This document shows positions 15,965-24,428 of a stretch of DNA of 25,611 nt, piece after piece; the stretch's first letter is position 1, and every line of letters starts with the position of its first letter. The translations under genes were made by a program, and so were the position numbers. A model generated the notes under the pieces. It saw nothing but the letters and a program-made list of their open reading frames with translations, was not told the DNA's origin and made no database searches. Source of the stretch: CALZFJ01 sp964459845 (GTDB lineage: Bacteria; Bacteroidota; Bacteroidia; Bacteroidales; Muribaculaceae); assembly GCA_964459845.1 (NCBI GenBank), contig CAYWOC010000031.1:1-25611 (forward strand). The letters are read 5' to 3'.

Positions 15965-17563
15965 ATGATTGTAAGAAATAAAGCGAATAGCGTAGATTTC
16001 AAATGGTTTATTGTGCGCACGCGTACCAACCAAGAACGAAAACTGCGTGATATATTGTTGCTTCACAAAGGCGAAATCAAGAATATACTTGACGTATATT
16101 GCCCGACGCATACCACTGTAAGGGCGGTGCGTGAGGGACGTAGCGTGGATGCACCGTTGTTTGCCGGGCATGTGTTTGTGCTTGCTACGCAGGCATCGCT
16201 TATTGAGGCTCTTTCACAGCATTATCCCGAGGGCACTATTCTGTGCAAGCGGAAAAGCGAAAGGTCGAAAGTGCTTTCATATAGGACTGTACCCGAGGAG
16301 CAGATGCGTTTCTTCAAAGATTTCAATGAGAACTTTGCCGAGCATATTGTGGTGCTTGAACGTCCGTTTTCTGATTATTCTTTCAATCCAAAGAACAATC
16401 AGGCAAATGAGGTGGTGAAGGTGCTTGATGGACCGCTTGCCGGGCAAATAGGTTACCTTATCAGGATGAATCGCGACCGTAATTTGGTGTTCAGTATGCG
16501 AGGTTTTGATGGACAGACGAGTATGACTGTGGCAGTGCCTAATGTGTGGAACTTCAATGTAGTGAGATTGCACAATGCCGATGCCGACCGTCAATCGCAA
16601 GCCTTCACGAAAGAGCGTGCCGTTGATTTGCTCATTGGTAAAATTCAAGGTTGCGGTTATATGGAAAACACATTTGCTGTATTGCAATCTATTGTTGGCA
16701 AACTCGCCGTTAAGCCATCGCTGATAAGTTTGTGCAAAGATTTGTTCAGATGCGGATACAGCGAACTAAGCCAAGCGATTGCCAAGCTGTCGTCGCAAGA
16801 AGCAGAGCAAGTGCTTTATCTTGCAAGATATGCGAAAGAGTGTCCAGATTATATCGAAAATTGGTCGCACACTATGATGCGCCCATTCCTTACTCCTACA
16901 TCTGAAGTCGCAGAGATTGAAGGAAAGGACTTTGCGGAGTTGAACCATCAAGGTTTCGTTGAGATTATCCGCAAAGTATCGTTCACAGAGCAGACTTATC
17001 ATCCTAAGACTGGCGAAGAACAGCAAGAACGTGTGGCATATTATGCCCATATAGGGATAAAGAGAATAGGCGATGGCAATTATGCGGTGTTTGCCAATTG
17101 GGATAAATTTCTCGAAGAGTATTTTCTAACAGCACGAGGCGCACGGCGCAAGTTGCTTAGTGGATACTCTGTCGAGAACAATGTCAAGAAAAATAGCACA
17201 GAAGAAGCAAAACACATTGACAGTTTTGCAAAATACGCACCAACGTTATACCATGTGTTGATGGGTGAAAGCCATATAAAAGCTGTGGCAGAGTTCTCTC
17301 TCGTTGATATGGAGGCTGATGTACTGTCCTCAAAAATCAGTGTAAGTATGGGGCTTGATGCATCATGCACTATGAATGCACTTGCCATTATGCTGAATGG
17401 AATATCTATATCCGAAGATACTTCATTGATGGAAAACGAACAAATTCAGTCAGCGGTCGATGAGTTGATTTCCATAGGCATACAAATCTGCAAAGAAATC
17501 AACACCACTACCCACTTAGCCATCTGGCGCCGCTACCTCCGCACCGTCTGGTTGCACAAATAG
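15965..17563 (+). CDS. UpxY-like NusG-family antiterminator with long C-terminal extension
   Basis: This is the first gene of the capsule operon. Residues about 12-125 form a NusG N-terminal-like domain (KWFIVRTRTNQERKLRDILL; GHVFVLAT) and residues about 148-176 a KOW motif (VVKVLDGPLAGQIGYLIRM). Proteins of this type ride on RNA polymerase and prevent early termination in the long leader of their own capsule operon. Typical UpxY proteins are about 170-200 residues; this one has 532. The extra region (about 206-532) is mixed helical and strand with no transmembrane segment, and I do not recognise it. No separate upxZ follows: the next gene begins 27 bases downstream. The last 60 or so bases are markedly C-rich compared with the rest of the gene, hinting at a recombination joint. 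Confidence 0.82.
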   Translation: MIVRNKANSVDFKWFIVRTRTNQERKLRDILLLHKGEIKNILDVYCPTHTTVRAVREGRSVDAPLFAGHVFVLATQASLIEALSQHYPEGTILCKRKSERSKVLSYRTVPEEQMRFFKDFNENFAEHIVVLERPFSDYSFNPKNNQANEVVKVLDGPLAGQIGYLIRMNRDRNLVFSMRGFDGQTSMTVAVPNVWNFNVVRLHNADADRQSQAFTKERAVDLLIGKIQGCGYMENTFAVLQSIVGKLAVKPSLISLCKDLFRCGYSELSQAIAKLSSQEAEQVLYLARYAKECPDYIENWSHTMMRPFLTPTSEVAEIEGKDFAELNHQGFVEIIRKVSFTEQTYHPKTGEEQQERVAYYAHIGIKRIGDGNYAVFANWDKFLEEYFLTARGARRKLLSGYSVENNVKKNSTEEAKHIDSFAKYAPTLYHVLMGESHIKAVAEFSLVDMEADVLSSKISVSMGLDASCTMNALAIMLNGISISEDTSLMENEQIQSAVDELISIGIQICKEINTTTHLAIWRRYLRTVWLHK

Positions 17564-17590
17564 AAAATAATCAAAACAAAACATAAGACT

Positions 17591-18640
17591 ATGAGCATTT
17601 TTGCAGGTAAGACCCTAATGATTACTGGCGGCACAGGTTCGTTCGGTAATGCAGTATTAAACAGATTCCTATGCACTGATATCGGTGAGATTCGCATTTT
17701 TTCGCGCGACGAGAAGAAGCAGGACGACATGCGCCATGAGTATCAGGTTAAGTATCCCGATGTGGCGCACAAGATAAAGTTCTTTATCGGTGACGTGCGC
17801 AATCTTCAGTCATGCCGCAATGCCATGCCGGGTGTTGATTACATCTTCCACGCAGCCGCATTGAAGCAGGTGCCGAGCTGCGAGTTCTTCCCGATGGAGG
17901 CGGTTCAGACCAATGTAATCGGTACAGACAATGTGCTTACTGCCGCCATTGAGGCAGGAGTAGGTGCTGTGATTTGTCTTTCAACAGACAAGGCAGCTTA
18001 CCCAATCAACGCCATGGGCATTACCAAGGCAATCGAGGAGAAGATAGCCGTCGCCAAGAGCCGCTACTCGGGCAAGACCAAGATATGCTGCACACGCTAT
18101 GGCAACGTGATGTGTTCTCGCGGTTCTGTGATTCCTTTGTGGATTGATCAGATTCGTAACGGCAACCCAATCACACTGACCGAGCCGAAGATGACACGCT
18201 TCATCATGTCGCTCGAAGAGGCAGTTGATCTTGTGCTGTTCGCCTTCGAGCATGGTCAGAATGGTGATATTCTTGTGCAGAAAGCTCCTGCTTGCACCAT
18301 CCAGACACAGGCGGAGGCAGTTTGTGAACTGTTCGGTGGCAAGAAGGAGGACATCAAGGTCATCGGCATACGCCACGGCGAGAAGATGTACGAGACGCTG
18401 CTCACCAAGGAGGAGTGCGCCAAGGCGGAGGACATGGGCAACTTCTACCGAGTACCAGCCGACAACCGCGGACTGAACTATGACAAGTTCTTCAAGGAGG
18501 GCGACACCAAGCGGTCGGAGATAGGGGAGTTCAACTCGGACAACACTTATCGCCTGAATCTTGAGGAGACTAAAGCGAAGATTGCGGCATTGGAATATAT
18601 CCAGAAGGAAATGAGCGGCGAGGGCAACTTCGTGCAGTAA
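17591..18640 (+). CDS. capE: CapE/WbjB-type UDP-GlcNAc 4,6-dehydratase/5-epimerase
   Basis: This cytosolic short-chain dehydrogenase-type enzyme is expected to catalyse the first step from UDP-GlcNAc toward UDP-N-acetyl-L-fucosamine (dehydration with C5 inversion). Its 349 residues begin with the NAD(P)-binding GGTGSFG (13-19). HAAALKQVP (87-95) and STDKAAYPINAMGITK (131-146) are family hallmarks; Met142 stands where most relatives have Tyr, as in CapE (from memory), with Lys146 two helical turns on. The next two genes are the CapF and CapG partners, which makes the pathway assignment firm. Codon use is notably GC-rich (AAG, GAC, GCC), unlike the flanking recombinase. Confidence 0.92.
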   Translation: MSIFAGKTLMITGGTGSFGNAVLNRFLCTDIGEIRIFSRDEKKQDDMRHEYQVKYPDVAHKIKFFIGDVRNLQSCRNAMPGVDYIFHAAALKQVPSCEFFPMEAVQTNVIGTDNVLTAAIEAGVGAVICLSTDKAAYPINAMGITKAIEEKIAVAKSRYSGKTKICCTRYGNVMCSRGSVIPLWIDQIRNGNPITLTEPKMTRFIMSLEEAVDLVLFAFEHGQNGDILVQKAPACTIQTQAEAVCELFGGKKEDIKVIGIRHGEKMYETLLTKEECAKAEDMGNFYRVPADNRGLNYDKFFKEGDTKRSEIGEFNSDNTYRLNLEETKAKIAALEYIQKEMSGEGNFVQ

Positions 18641-18653
18641 AGACAGCGGAAAG

Positions 18654-19862
18654 ATGAAGATATTAGTTACAGGAGCCAAAGGCTTTGTGGGAAAGAACCT
18701 TTGCGCCCAACTCAACAATATAAAGGACGGCAAAGCCCGCTGCTACGGCGGCCTGAAGATAGAAGGGGTGTTCGAGTACGACCTCGACTCCACTCCCGAA
18801 CAGCTTGACCAATGGTGCCGAGAATGCGACTTCGTGTTCAATCTTGCCGGAGTGAACCGCCCGAAGGACAACGACGAGTTCATGAAGGGCAACTTCGGCT
18901 TTGCCTCCACATTGCTTGACACGCTCAAAAAACACGGCAACAATTGTCCAGTGATGCTGTCAAGCTCTCAGCAGGCATCCTTGACAGGCCGCTTTGGCGA
19001 CAGCGAGTATGGCCGCAGCAAGAAGGCTGGCGAAGATTTATTTTTGGAATACGGCAAGGAAACTGGAGCAAAGGTCTTGGTGTATCGTTTCCCAAACCTC
19101 TACGGCAAGTGGTGTCGTCCGAACTACAACAGTGCCGTTGCAACGTTCTGCAACAACATAGCCAACGACCTGCCCATCACCGTCAACGACCCGAGCGTGG
19201 AGCTTGAACTGCTCTACATCGATGACCTTGTTGACGAGATGATTCACGCCCTCAAAGGCGAGGAACACCACTGCGAGTTTGAGGGCTTGGAGGTACTGCC
19301 GTCTGCCAATGGTCGCTATTGCTATTGCCCTGTCACTCACAAGGCAACGCTCGGCGAGATAGTGGATTTGCTCCACCAGTTTGCTGATATGCCAAAGACA
19401 CTGATGATACCAGAGATTCCTGCCGACTCGTTTGCCAAGCGTCTGTACAGCACGTTCCTCAGCTATCTGCCAAAGGAAAAGGCCATTTTTGACTTGAAGA
19501 TGAATGTTGACCAGCGCGGCTCGTTCACAGAGCTTGTGCATACCCTCAACTGCGGACAGGTAAGCGTAAATATCTCGAAACCTGGCATCACAAAGGGTGA
19601 GCACTGGCACAACATCAAGTGGGAGCAGTTCATCGTTGTGAGTGGTCACGGGCTCATCCAGCTCCGCAAGGAAGGAACTGACGAAGTGCTTAACTATGAA
19701 GTGAGTGGTGACAAAATACAAAGCGTCATCATGCTTCCTGGCTACACCCACAACATAATCAACCTCTCTGACACTGAGGACTTGGTAACAGTGATGTACT
19801 GCAACGAGATATTCGACCCGAACAAGCCTGACACTTATTTTGATAAGGTGGAACAGAAATAA
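18654..19862 (+). CDS. capF: CapF/WbjC-type bifunctional enzyme (SDR plus cupin)
   Basis: The second step in UDP-FucNAc synthesis: epimerisation and NADPH reduction of the 4-keto sugar made by CapE. The 402 residues have an N-terminal SDR domain (VTGAKGFVGKNL at about 5-16; SSSQQAS; YGRSKKAGEDLF with the catalytic Tyr-x-x-x-Lys) and a C-terminal cupin (about 285-400) with the metal-binding segment GEHWHNIKWEQF and a second histidine in PGYTHN. This SDR-cupin fusion is diagnostic of CapF. It lies 13 bases after capE and 9 before capG, in an operon. A plain NAD-dependent epimerase is unlikely given the cupin. Confidence 0.92.
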   Translation: MKILVTGAKGFVGKNLCAQLNNIKDGKARCYGGLKIEGVFEYDLDSTPEQLDQWCRECDFVFNLAGVNRPKDNDEFMKGNFGFASTLLDTLKKHGNNCPVMLSSSQQASLTGRFGDSEYGRSKKAGEDLFLEYGKETGAKVLVYRFPNLYGKWCRPNYNSAVATFCNNIANDLPITVNDPSVELELLYIDDLVDEMIHALKGEEHHCEFEGLEVLPSANGRYCYCPVTHKATLGEIVDLLHQFADMPKTLMIPEIPADSFAKRLYSTFLSYLPKEKAIFDLKMNVDQRGSFTELVHTLNCGQVSVNISKPGITKGEHWHNIKWEQFIVVSGHGLIQLRKEGTDEVLNYEVSGDKIQSVIMLPGYTHNIINLSDTEDLVTVMYCNEIFDPNKPDTYFDKVEQK

Positions 19863-19871
19863 AAAAATAAT

Positions 19872-21062
19872 ATGGAAAAGCAACCCAAATTTGACTATTC
19901 GGATATAAAGTTCAAGGACAACGGCAAGTTGAAGCTGATTATCGTTGTTGGCACACGTCCCGAGATAATCCGCCTTGCCGCCGTCATCAACAAGTGCCGT
20001 CAGTATTTTGACGTTATTCTCGCCCACACAGGGCAGAACTACGACTACAACCTCAACGGCATCTTCTTTAAAGACTTAAAGCTGGCCGAGCCAGAGGTCT
20101 ATATGGATGCCGTAGGCGACGACCTTGGTGCTACTTGCGGCAACATCATCAACTGCTCTTACAAGCTCTTCGCCCAGACCAAGCCCGATGGAGTCTTAGT
20201 GTTAGGTGATACAAATAGCTGTCTTAGCGTTATTGGAGCCAAGCGTCTCCATATCCCTATCTTTCACATGGAAGCAGGAAACCGTTGCAAGGATGAGTGT
20301 CTCCCTGAAGAGACCAACCGTCGTATCGTTGACATCATTTCTGATGTTAATATGGCATACTCCGAACACGCACGCCGCTACCTCGCCGACTGCGGACTGC
20401 CCAAGGAGCGCACCTACGTTACCGGCTCGCCTATGGCAGAGGTGCTTCACAACAATCTCCCCGAGATAGAGGCATCCGACGTTCACCAACGTCTCGGATT
20501 GGAGAAAGGCAAGTATATCCTGCTCTCCGCTCACCGCGAGGAGAACATTGACACCGAGAAGAACTTTATGTCGCTTTTCTCAGCCATTAACAAAATGGCA
20601 GAAAAGTATGATATGCCAATTCTCTATAGTTGCCACCCACGCTCACGCAACCGCCTTGCAGCCAGTGGCTTCCAACTCGACAAGCGTGTCATCCAGCACG
20701 AACCACTCGGTTTCCACGACTACAACTGCCTTCAGATGAATGCCTTTGCCGTAGTATCTGATTCTGGTACACTCCCAGAAGAATCAAGCTTCTTCACCTC
20801 CGTAGGTCATCCTTTCCCAGCCATCTGCATCCGCACTTCAACCGAGCGCCCAGAGGCTATCGACAAAGCCGACTTTATCATCGCCGGTATCGACGAGAAG
20901 TCTTTGCTCCAGGCTGTAGATACAGCAGTAGAATTATGCCGTGATGGTCAGCATGGTATTCCTGTTCCTGATTATGTTGATGAGAATGTATCGACTAAGG
21001 TTGTGATGATTGTGCAGAGCTATGTTGGTATAGTCAATAAGATGGTTTGGCGTAAATATTAA
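19872..21062 (+). CDS. capG: CapG/WbjD-type UDP-sugar 2-epimerase (WecB family)
   Basis: The last UDP-FucNAc step: C2 epimerisation of UDP-N-acetyl-6-deoxy-talosamine-type sugar to UDP-FucNAc. The protein is 396 residues long, usual for non-hydrolysing UDP-GlcNAc 2-epimerases. Motifs are VVGTRPEIIRLAAVI near the start, HTGQNYDYNL, MEAGNRC, NRRIVD, SAHREENID and DSGTLPEES. By sequence alone it could be a UDP-GlcNAc 2-epimerase making UDP-ManNAc, but the capE-capF-capG order favours the FucNAc role. Its final 120 bases drift from GC-rich to AT-rich composition. Confidence 0.9.
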   Translation: MEKQPKFDYSDIKFKDNGKLKLIIVVGTRPEIIRLAAVINKCRQYFDVILAHTGQNYDYNLNGIFFKDLKLAEPEVYMDAVGDDLGATCGNIINCSYKLFAQTKPDGVLVLGDTNSCLSVIGAKRLHIPIFHMEAGNRCKDECLPEETNRRIVDIISDVNMAYSEHARRYLADCGLPKERTYVTGSPMAEVLHNNLPEIEASDVHQRLGLEKGKYILLSAHREENIDTEKNFMSLFSAINKMAEKYDMPILYSCHPRSRNRLAASGFQLDKRVIQHEPLGFHDYNCLQMNAFAVVSDSGTLPEESSFFTSVGHPFPAICIRTSTERPEAIDKADFIIAGIDEKSLLQAVDTAVELCRDGQHGIPVPDYVDENVSTKVVMIVQSYVGIVNKMVWRKY

Positions 21063-21115
21063 CTAGTATGTTGAATAAGCAGTAAAATAATAATAACTCA
21101 AAAAACAACAGAAAT

Positions 21116-21871
21116 ATGATTAACGTTGGTATTATTGGATGTGGCTTCGTAGGTGGGGCCTTGAAAGATTGGTTGGAGCATAACAACCCTGAGTGTAAGT
21201 TGTTTATAAGTGACCCTCCTAAGGGATACAATGATAACTTGAGCGACATTGATATTGCATTCTTGCAGATTCATGTTCCTACTGAAGATGATGGAACGCA
21301 AGACTTGACACTTATGAAAGAATTGATAACAAATCTTCCTGATGTGCCTGTGTTTGTGAGAACAACCATTCTTCCTGGTACAAGTGAAATGTTATCGCGT
21401 GAAACGAAACATCAGGTGTGTTATATGCCAGAGTTCCTCACAGAGCGTACCTTTATTGAGGATTTCAAGAAGCAGACAATGGTATTTACAGGCGCACATG
21501 AATTGCTAACAAAGATTTTTGTAGGCAAGAAATTCACTGTGATGACTCCGTTAGAGGCTGAATTAACTAAGTATATGCATAATGTGTTTGGTGCATACAA
21601 GGTTACTTATTTCAATGCTTGTCGTGAATATTGTGAGCAGATGGGAGGCGATTGGCGTAAAGTACATACAGGTATGCTCCTCTCTGGCTACATCAACGAC
21701 ACCCACACTTATGTACCTGGTCCAGATGGAAAGTTTGGTTATGGCGGTAAGTGTTTTCCTAAGGATGTCAATGCGTTTGCAAAAATGACCCAGGGTACCC
21801 CCCTTGGAACTCTCCTTGAGCATCTTCATGAACTGAATGTTCATTTCCGTGGAGTAGAAGAACATATTTAG
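21116..21871 (+). CDS. Short UDP-glucose/GDP-mannose dehydrogenase-family protein lacking the C-terminal domain
   Basis: Family members oxidise an NDP-sugar at C6 to a uronic acid in two NAD-dependent steps. Only 251 residues are present against about 390-450 usually. The N-terminal NAD-binding domain (VGIIGCGFVGGAL at 4-16), the MPEFLTER loop (104-111) and the central helical domain are here, and FGYGGKCFPKD (208-217) holds the catalytic cysteine Cys213. The reading frame ends about 35 residues later, so the third, UDP-binding domain is missing. There is no frame continuing it in the 97 bases before manC. It may be a genuine short subfamily or a truncated relic. Base composition is AT-rich, unlike capEFG. 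Confidence 0.8.
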   Translation: MINVGIIGCGFVGGALKDWLEHNNPECKLFISDPPKGYNDNLSDIDIAFLQIHVPTEDDGTQDLTLMKELITNLPDVPVFVRTTILPGTSEMLSRETKHQVCYMPEFLTERTFIEDFKKQTMVFTGAHELLTKIFVGKKFTVMTPLEAELTKYMHNVFGAYKVTYFNACREYCEQMGGDWRKVHTGMLLSGYINDTHTYVPGPDGKFGYGGKCFPKDVNAFAKMTQGTPLGTLLEHLHELNVHFRGVEEHI

Positions 21872-21890
21872 TTCATAGGAAAATGGATTA

Positions 21891-21944
21891 GCGAGTGTAC
21901 TGGTAGAGTTCAGTTTGAACTCAGAGTTCAATTCTCTCACTCGC
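21891..21944 (+). other. tRNA-like structure, possible tRNA relic
   Basis: A 7-bp acceptor-like stem GCGAGTG (21891-21897) with CACTCGC (21938-21944) encloses TA at positions matching 8-9, a GGTA stretch, a hairpin GAGTTC/GAACTC (21906-21911 with 21917-21922) and a T-arm-like hairpin AGAG-TTCAATT-CTCT (21923-21937) whose loop fits TTCRANY. At 54 bases it is too short for a tRNA and lacks the 5' half of the D stem, and no CCA follows. It lies between two capsule genes. It may be an eroded tRNA or a structured mRNA element. Confidence 0.4.
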
Positions 21945-21968
21945 TTCAAAAAATAAATAAAAAATATT

Positions 21969-23390
21969 ATGCAATTAATATTACTCTCCGGTGGCTCAGG
22001 AAAGCGCCTGTGGCCACTTTCAAATGATGCACGCAGCAAACAATTCTTACCTCTTCTTGAGAAGAAGGATGGGACGATGGAATCTATGGTACAACGGGTT
22101 GTAAGTCAGGTAAAAGAAGCTAATTTAACGAAGAACATTACATTGGCCACTAACGCCTCTCAGCTTGACATAATCACTAATCAGTTGGGAAATAGTGTGA
22201 CGGTGGTCACCGAGCCAGAACGTCGTGATACTTTTCCTGCCATAGCTCTTGCTGCTTGCTATCTAAAGTTTGCCAAGGAATGTTCCGACAACGAAGTAGT
22301 TGTCGTCATGCCTTGTGACCCATATACAGAAGCTGGCTACTTCAACACTATCCGCAAAATGGTTGAGTGTGTTGAGCAGAATGTGGCAGACCTTGTTTTG
22401 ATGGGAATTACCCCAACCTATCCATCAGCAAAGTATGGTTATGTAGTGCCAGTGGTTGAAGAAGAAAGTAAAGAGATAGTAATGCATGATCACACGGAGA
22501 TTAATGTTAAGCCCTTCAGGTACGTTGCTCGTTTTACAGAAAAACCATCTGTTGAAGAAGCAAAACAACTGCTTCAACAAAATGCCCTTTGGAATGGAGG
22601 TGTTTTTGCTTTTCGCTTAGGCTATATGATGAACATTGTCAAGAAGTATATGCCTATTTCGGACGCAAATGAAAAAGCTAACACTAACATAGTATATGAT
22701 TTCAATGAAGTTCGTTCACACTATACAGAATTTCCGAAAATATCGTTTGACTATGAAGTAGCAGAGAAGGCAGAATCAGTTGCTGTTGTTCCTTATACTG
22801 GAAAATGGAAAGATCTCGGTACATGGAACACACTCTCAGACGAGCTTTCTCGCCCTATTATAGGCAATGCTGTTATGGGGACTCATTGTGAAAATACCCA
22901 TGTCATCAATGAACTTCAACATCCCATTTATGTCGATGGTTTGAAAGATGTTGTTGTTGCTGCTAGTCCTGACGGCATTCTTGTGTGTAGCAAGCAACAT
23001 TCTGAGGAAATGAAAAAAGCGGTAGAGCATCTCACTACGAGACCCATGTATGAGGAGCGTAGATGGGGAACCTACCGAGTATTGGATGATTCAACTTATG
23101 AAGATGGACAACATTCACTTACTAAAAGCATCACTCTTAATGCCGGTAAAAACATCTCATATCAGGTACATCATCATCGTTCAGAAGTTTGGACATTTGT
23201 TCAGGGAGAAGGCATCTTCGTGCTTGATGGAGAAGAGAAGAGGGTCAAGGTTGGAGATACTGTTATTATCCCGAAAGAACACTTTCATGCAATTAAGGCT
23301 ATTACCCCTCTTACTTTCATTGAAGTTCAGAGTGGTAATCCACTCGTAGAGGAGGACATTGAACGCCATGATTGGAATTGGAGTGAATAG
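21969..23390 (+). CDS. manC: ManC, mannose-1-phosphate guanylyltransferase / mannose-6-phosphate isomerase
   Basis: This bifunctional cytosolic enzyme of 473 residues makes GDP-mannose and interconverts fructose-6-P and mannose-6-P. The N-terminal nucleotidyltransferase domain starts with LLSGGSGKRLWPLS (5-18), with PCDPY and FTEKPS further on. The C-terminal cupin (about 350-470) is the type II phosphomannose isomerase: RRWGTYRVLDD, YQVHHHRSEVW with metal-binding histidines, and IPKEHFHAI. GDP-mannose, or GDP-fucose made from it, is therefore probably a precursor of this polysaccharide. It lies 25 bases after the tRNA-like element and 16 bases before the acyltransferase gene. Confidence 0.95.
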   Translation: MQLILLSGGSGKRLWPLSNDARSKQFLPLLEKKDGTMESMVQRVVSQVKEANLTKNITLATNASQLDIITNQLGNSVTVVTEPERRDTFPAIALAACYLKFAKECSDNEVVVVMPCDPYTEAGYFNTIRKMVECVEQNVADLVLMGITPTYPSAKYGYVVPVVEEESKEIVMHDHTEINVKPFRYVARFTEKPSVEEAKQLLQQNALWNGGVFAFRLGYMMNIVKKYMPISDANEKANTNIVYDFNEVRSHYTEFPKISFDYEVAEKAESVAVVPYTGKWKDLGTWNTLSDELSRPIIGNAVMGTHCENTHVINELQHPIYVDGLKDVVVAASPDGILVCSKQHSEEMKKAVEHLTTRPMYEERRWGTYRVLDDSTYEDGQHSLTKSITLNAGKNISYQVHHHRSEVWTFVQGEGIFVLDGEEKRVKVGDTVIIPKEHFHAIKAITPLTFIEVQSGNPLVEEDIERHDWNWSE

Positions 23391-23406
23391 AACAAGATAC
23401 ATTAAT

Positions 23407-24421
23407 ATGGAAAGAAGAAAAGAAGTATTTGTTGAAGTTCTCAGGGTGCTGGCATGCATGCTTGTAGTATTGTATCATTCTCGTTATGAAGTATACGAAT
23501 ATGTAAATGGGGGGGGGGAAAATATCTACTTTCGATAATTTGTGCCTAAATGTATGTTTCGTAGTGGGAAGATTTGCCGTTCCGTTATTCTTTATTATCA
23601 GTGGCTATTTTGCCTTCCCCATAAAAGGAGAAACATTTTCCTTCCTAAAGAAGAGACTATATAGAATAGTATTCCCTTTGTTAGTGTGGCTTTCTCTATA
23701 TACGTTATGCTTCAGTCAATTAGACTCTGTCATATATAATTTTATTCATGCTACATACGCTCCACAATTGTGGTACTTGTATGCATTAATAGGCATTACA
23801 CTAATGCTGCCACTTACATCTAGTTTTGTATGTAATGCCTCAAAGAAAGAGTTACAGTTGTATATTCTGATTTGGTCTTTGACTCTAGTATTCAATGAAA
23901 ATTTCTTTGGAGGTTTCCTCACGATTGAAACAAATCATAATGGAATGCTTTTCACAAACCCGATAACTGCACTGATAGGTTTCTACGGATATTTCGGTTA
24001 TATTTTGGTTGGACACTATTTAAAAAGATTTAGAATCAGTAGATATACTCCCTACACTTTGTTTTGTTTTGGATGTATAATTGTATTAATGCTTGTTGTT
24101 TTTGCACATATTCCGATTGATAGGTGTATTGCATACTGCTCTTTATCAAATCTTTTTATCAGTTCATCAATCTTCATTCTTTTTAAAAGCTGGTTTTCAA
24201 AAATAACGGTCAGTGATAAAGTTTATAAGATTGTTTGCAAAATTGGAGAGCTGACATTCGGTATTTATTTGATTCATTGGTTAATATTTCAATGTATCTA
24301 CAAAATACCAAGTGCAGAATCATGGAATTGTTTGGTAACTAGTATTTTGAGTTTTGTTCTATCTATGATTGCTACATATTTTTTATCTCTATCTCGAATC
24401 AGAAAATATATTATTGGATAA
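23407..24421 (+). pseudogene. Acyltransferase-3 family membrane protein, out of frame at a G10 tract (probably phase-OFF)
   Basis: From ATG 23407 the frame encodes a typical acyltransferase-3 start (EVFVEVLRVLACMLVVLYHS, with the catalytic His24 in the first membrane segment), reaches a run of ten G (23509-23518) at residue 35 and stops at 23536. The rest of the protein continues in the +1 frame to 24421 and is strongly hydrophobic, with about nine more membrane segments. With nine or twelve G the two parts join into one protein of about 337 residues, the normal family size. Such proteins acetylate or otherwise acylate sugars during polysaccharide assembly. An ATG at 23507 could start the second part alone, but that product would lack the first membrane segment and its histidine. 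Either a phase-variable gene in OFF or a homopolymer error in the assembly. Confidence 0.85.
23509..23518 (+). repeat. Poly-G tract (ten G) inside the acyltransferase gene
   Basis: Ten consecutive G lie in an AT-rich gene, between codons for VN and KIS. Deletion of one G or gain of two restores the reading frame. Runs of this length are prone to slipped-strand mispairing. Confidence 0.95.
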
Positions 24422-24428
24422 ATAAATT

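Noticed and set aside
16580..17563. C-terminal part of the UpxY-like protein considered as a fused UpxZ
   Set aside because: I could not see the UpxZ-like pattern I would expect; the region stays unassigned until a profile search is done.
17981..18733. Open frame of 250 codons on the minus strand across capE
   Set aside because: Antisense to a well-supported enzyme gene and without motifs of its own.
19038..20027. Open frame of 329 codons on the minus strand across capF and capG
   Set aside because: It lies wholly antisense to two genes with clear family motifs, and its translation has no recognisable motif; GC-biased codons on the plus strand create long antisense frames.
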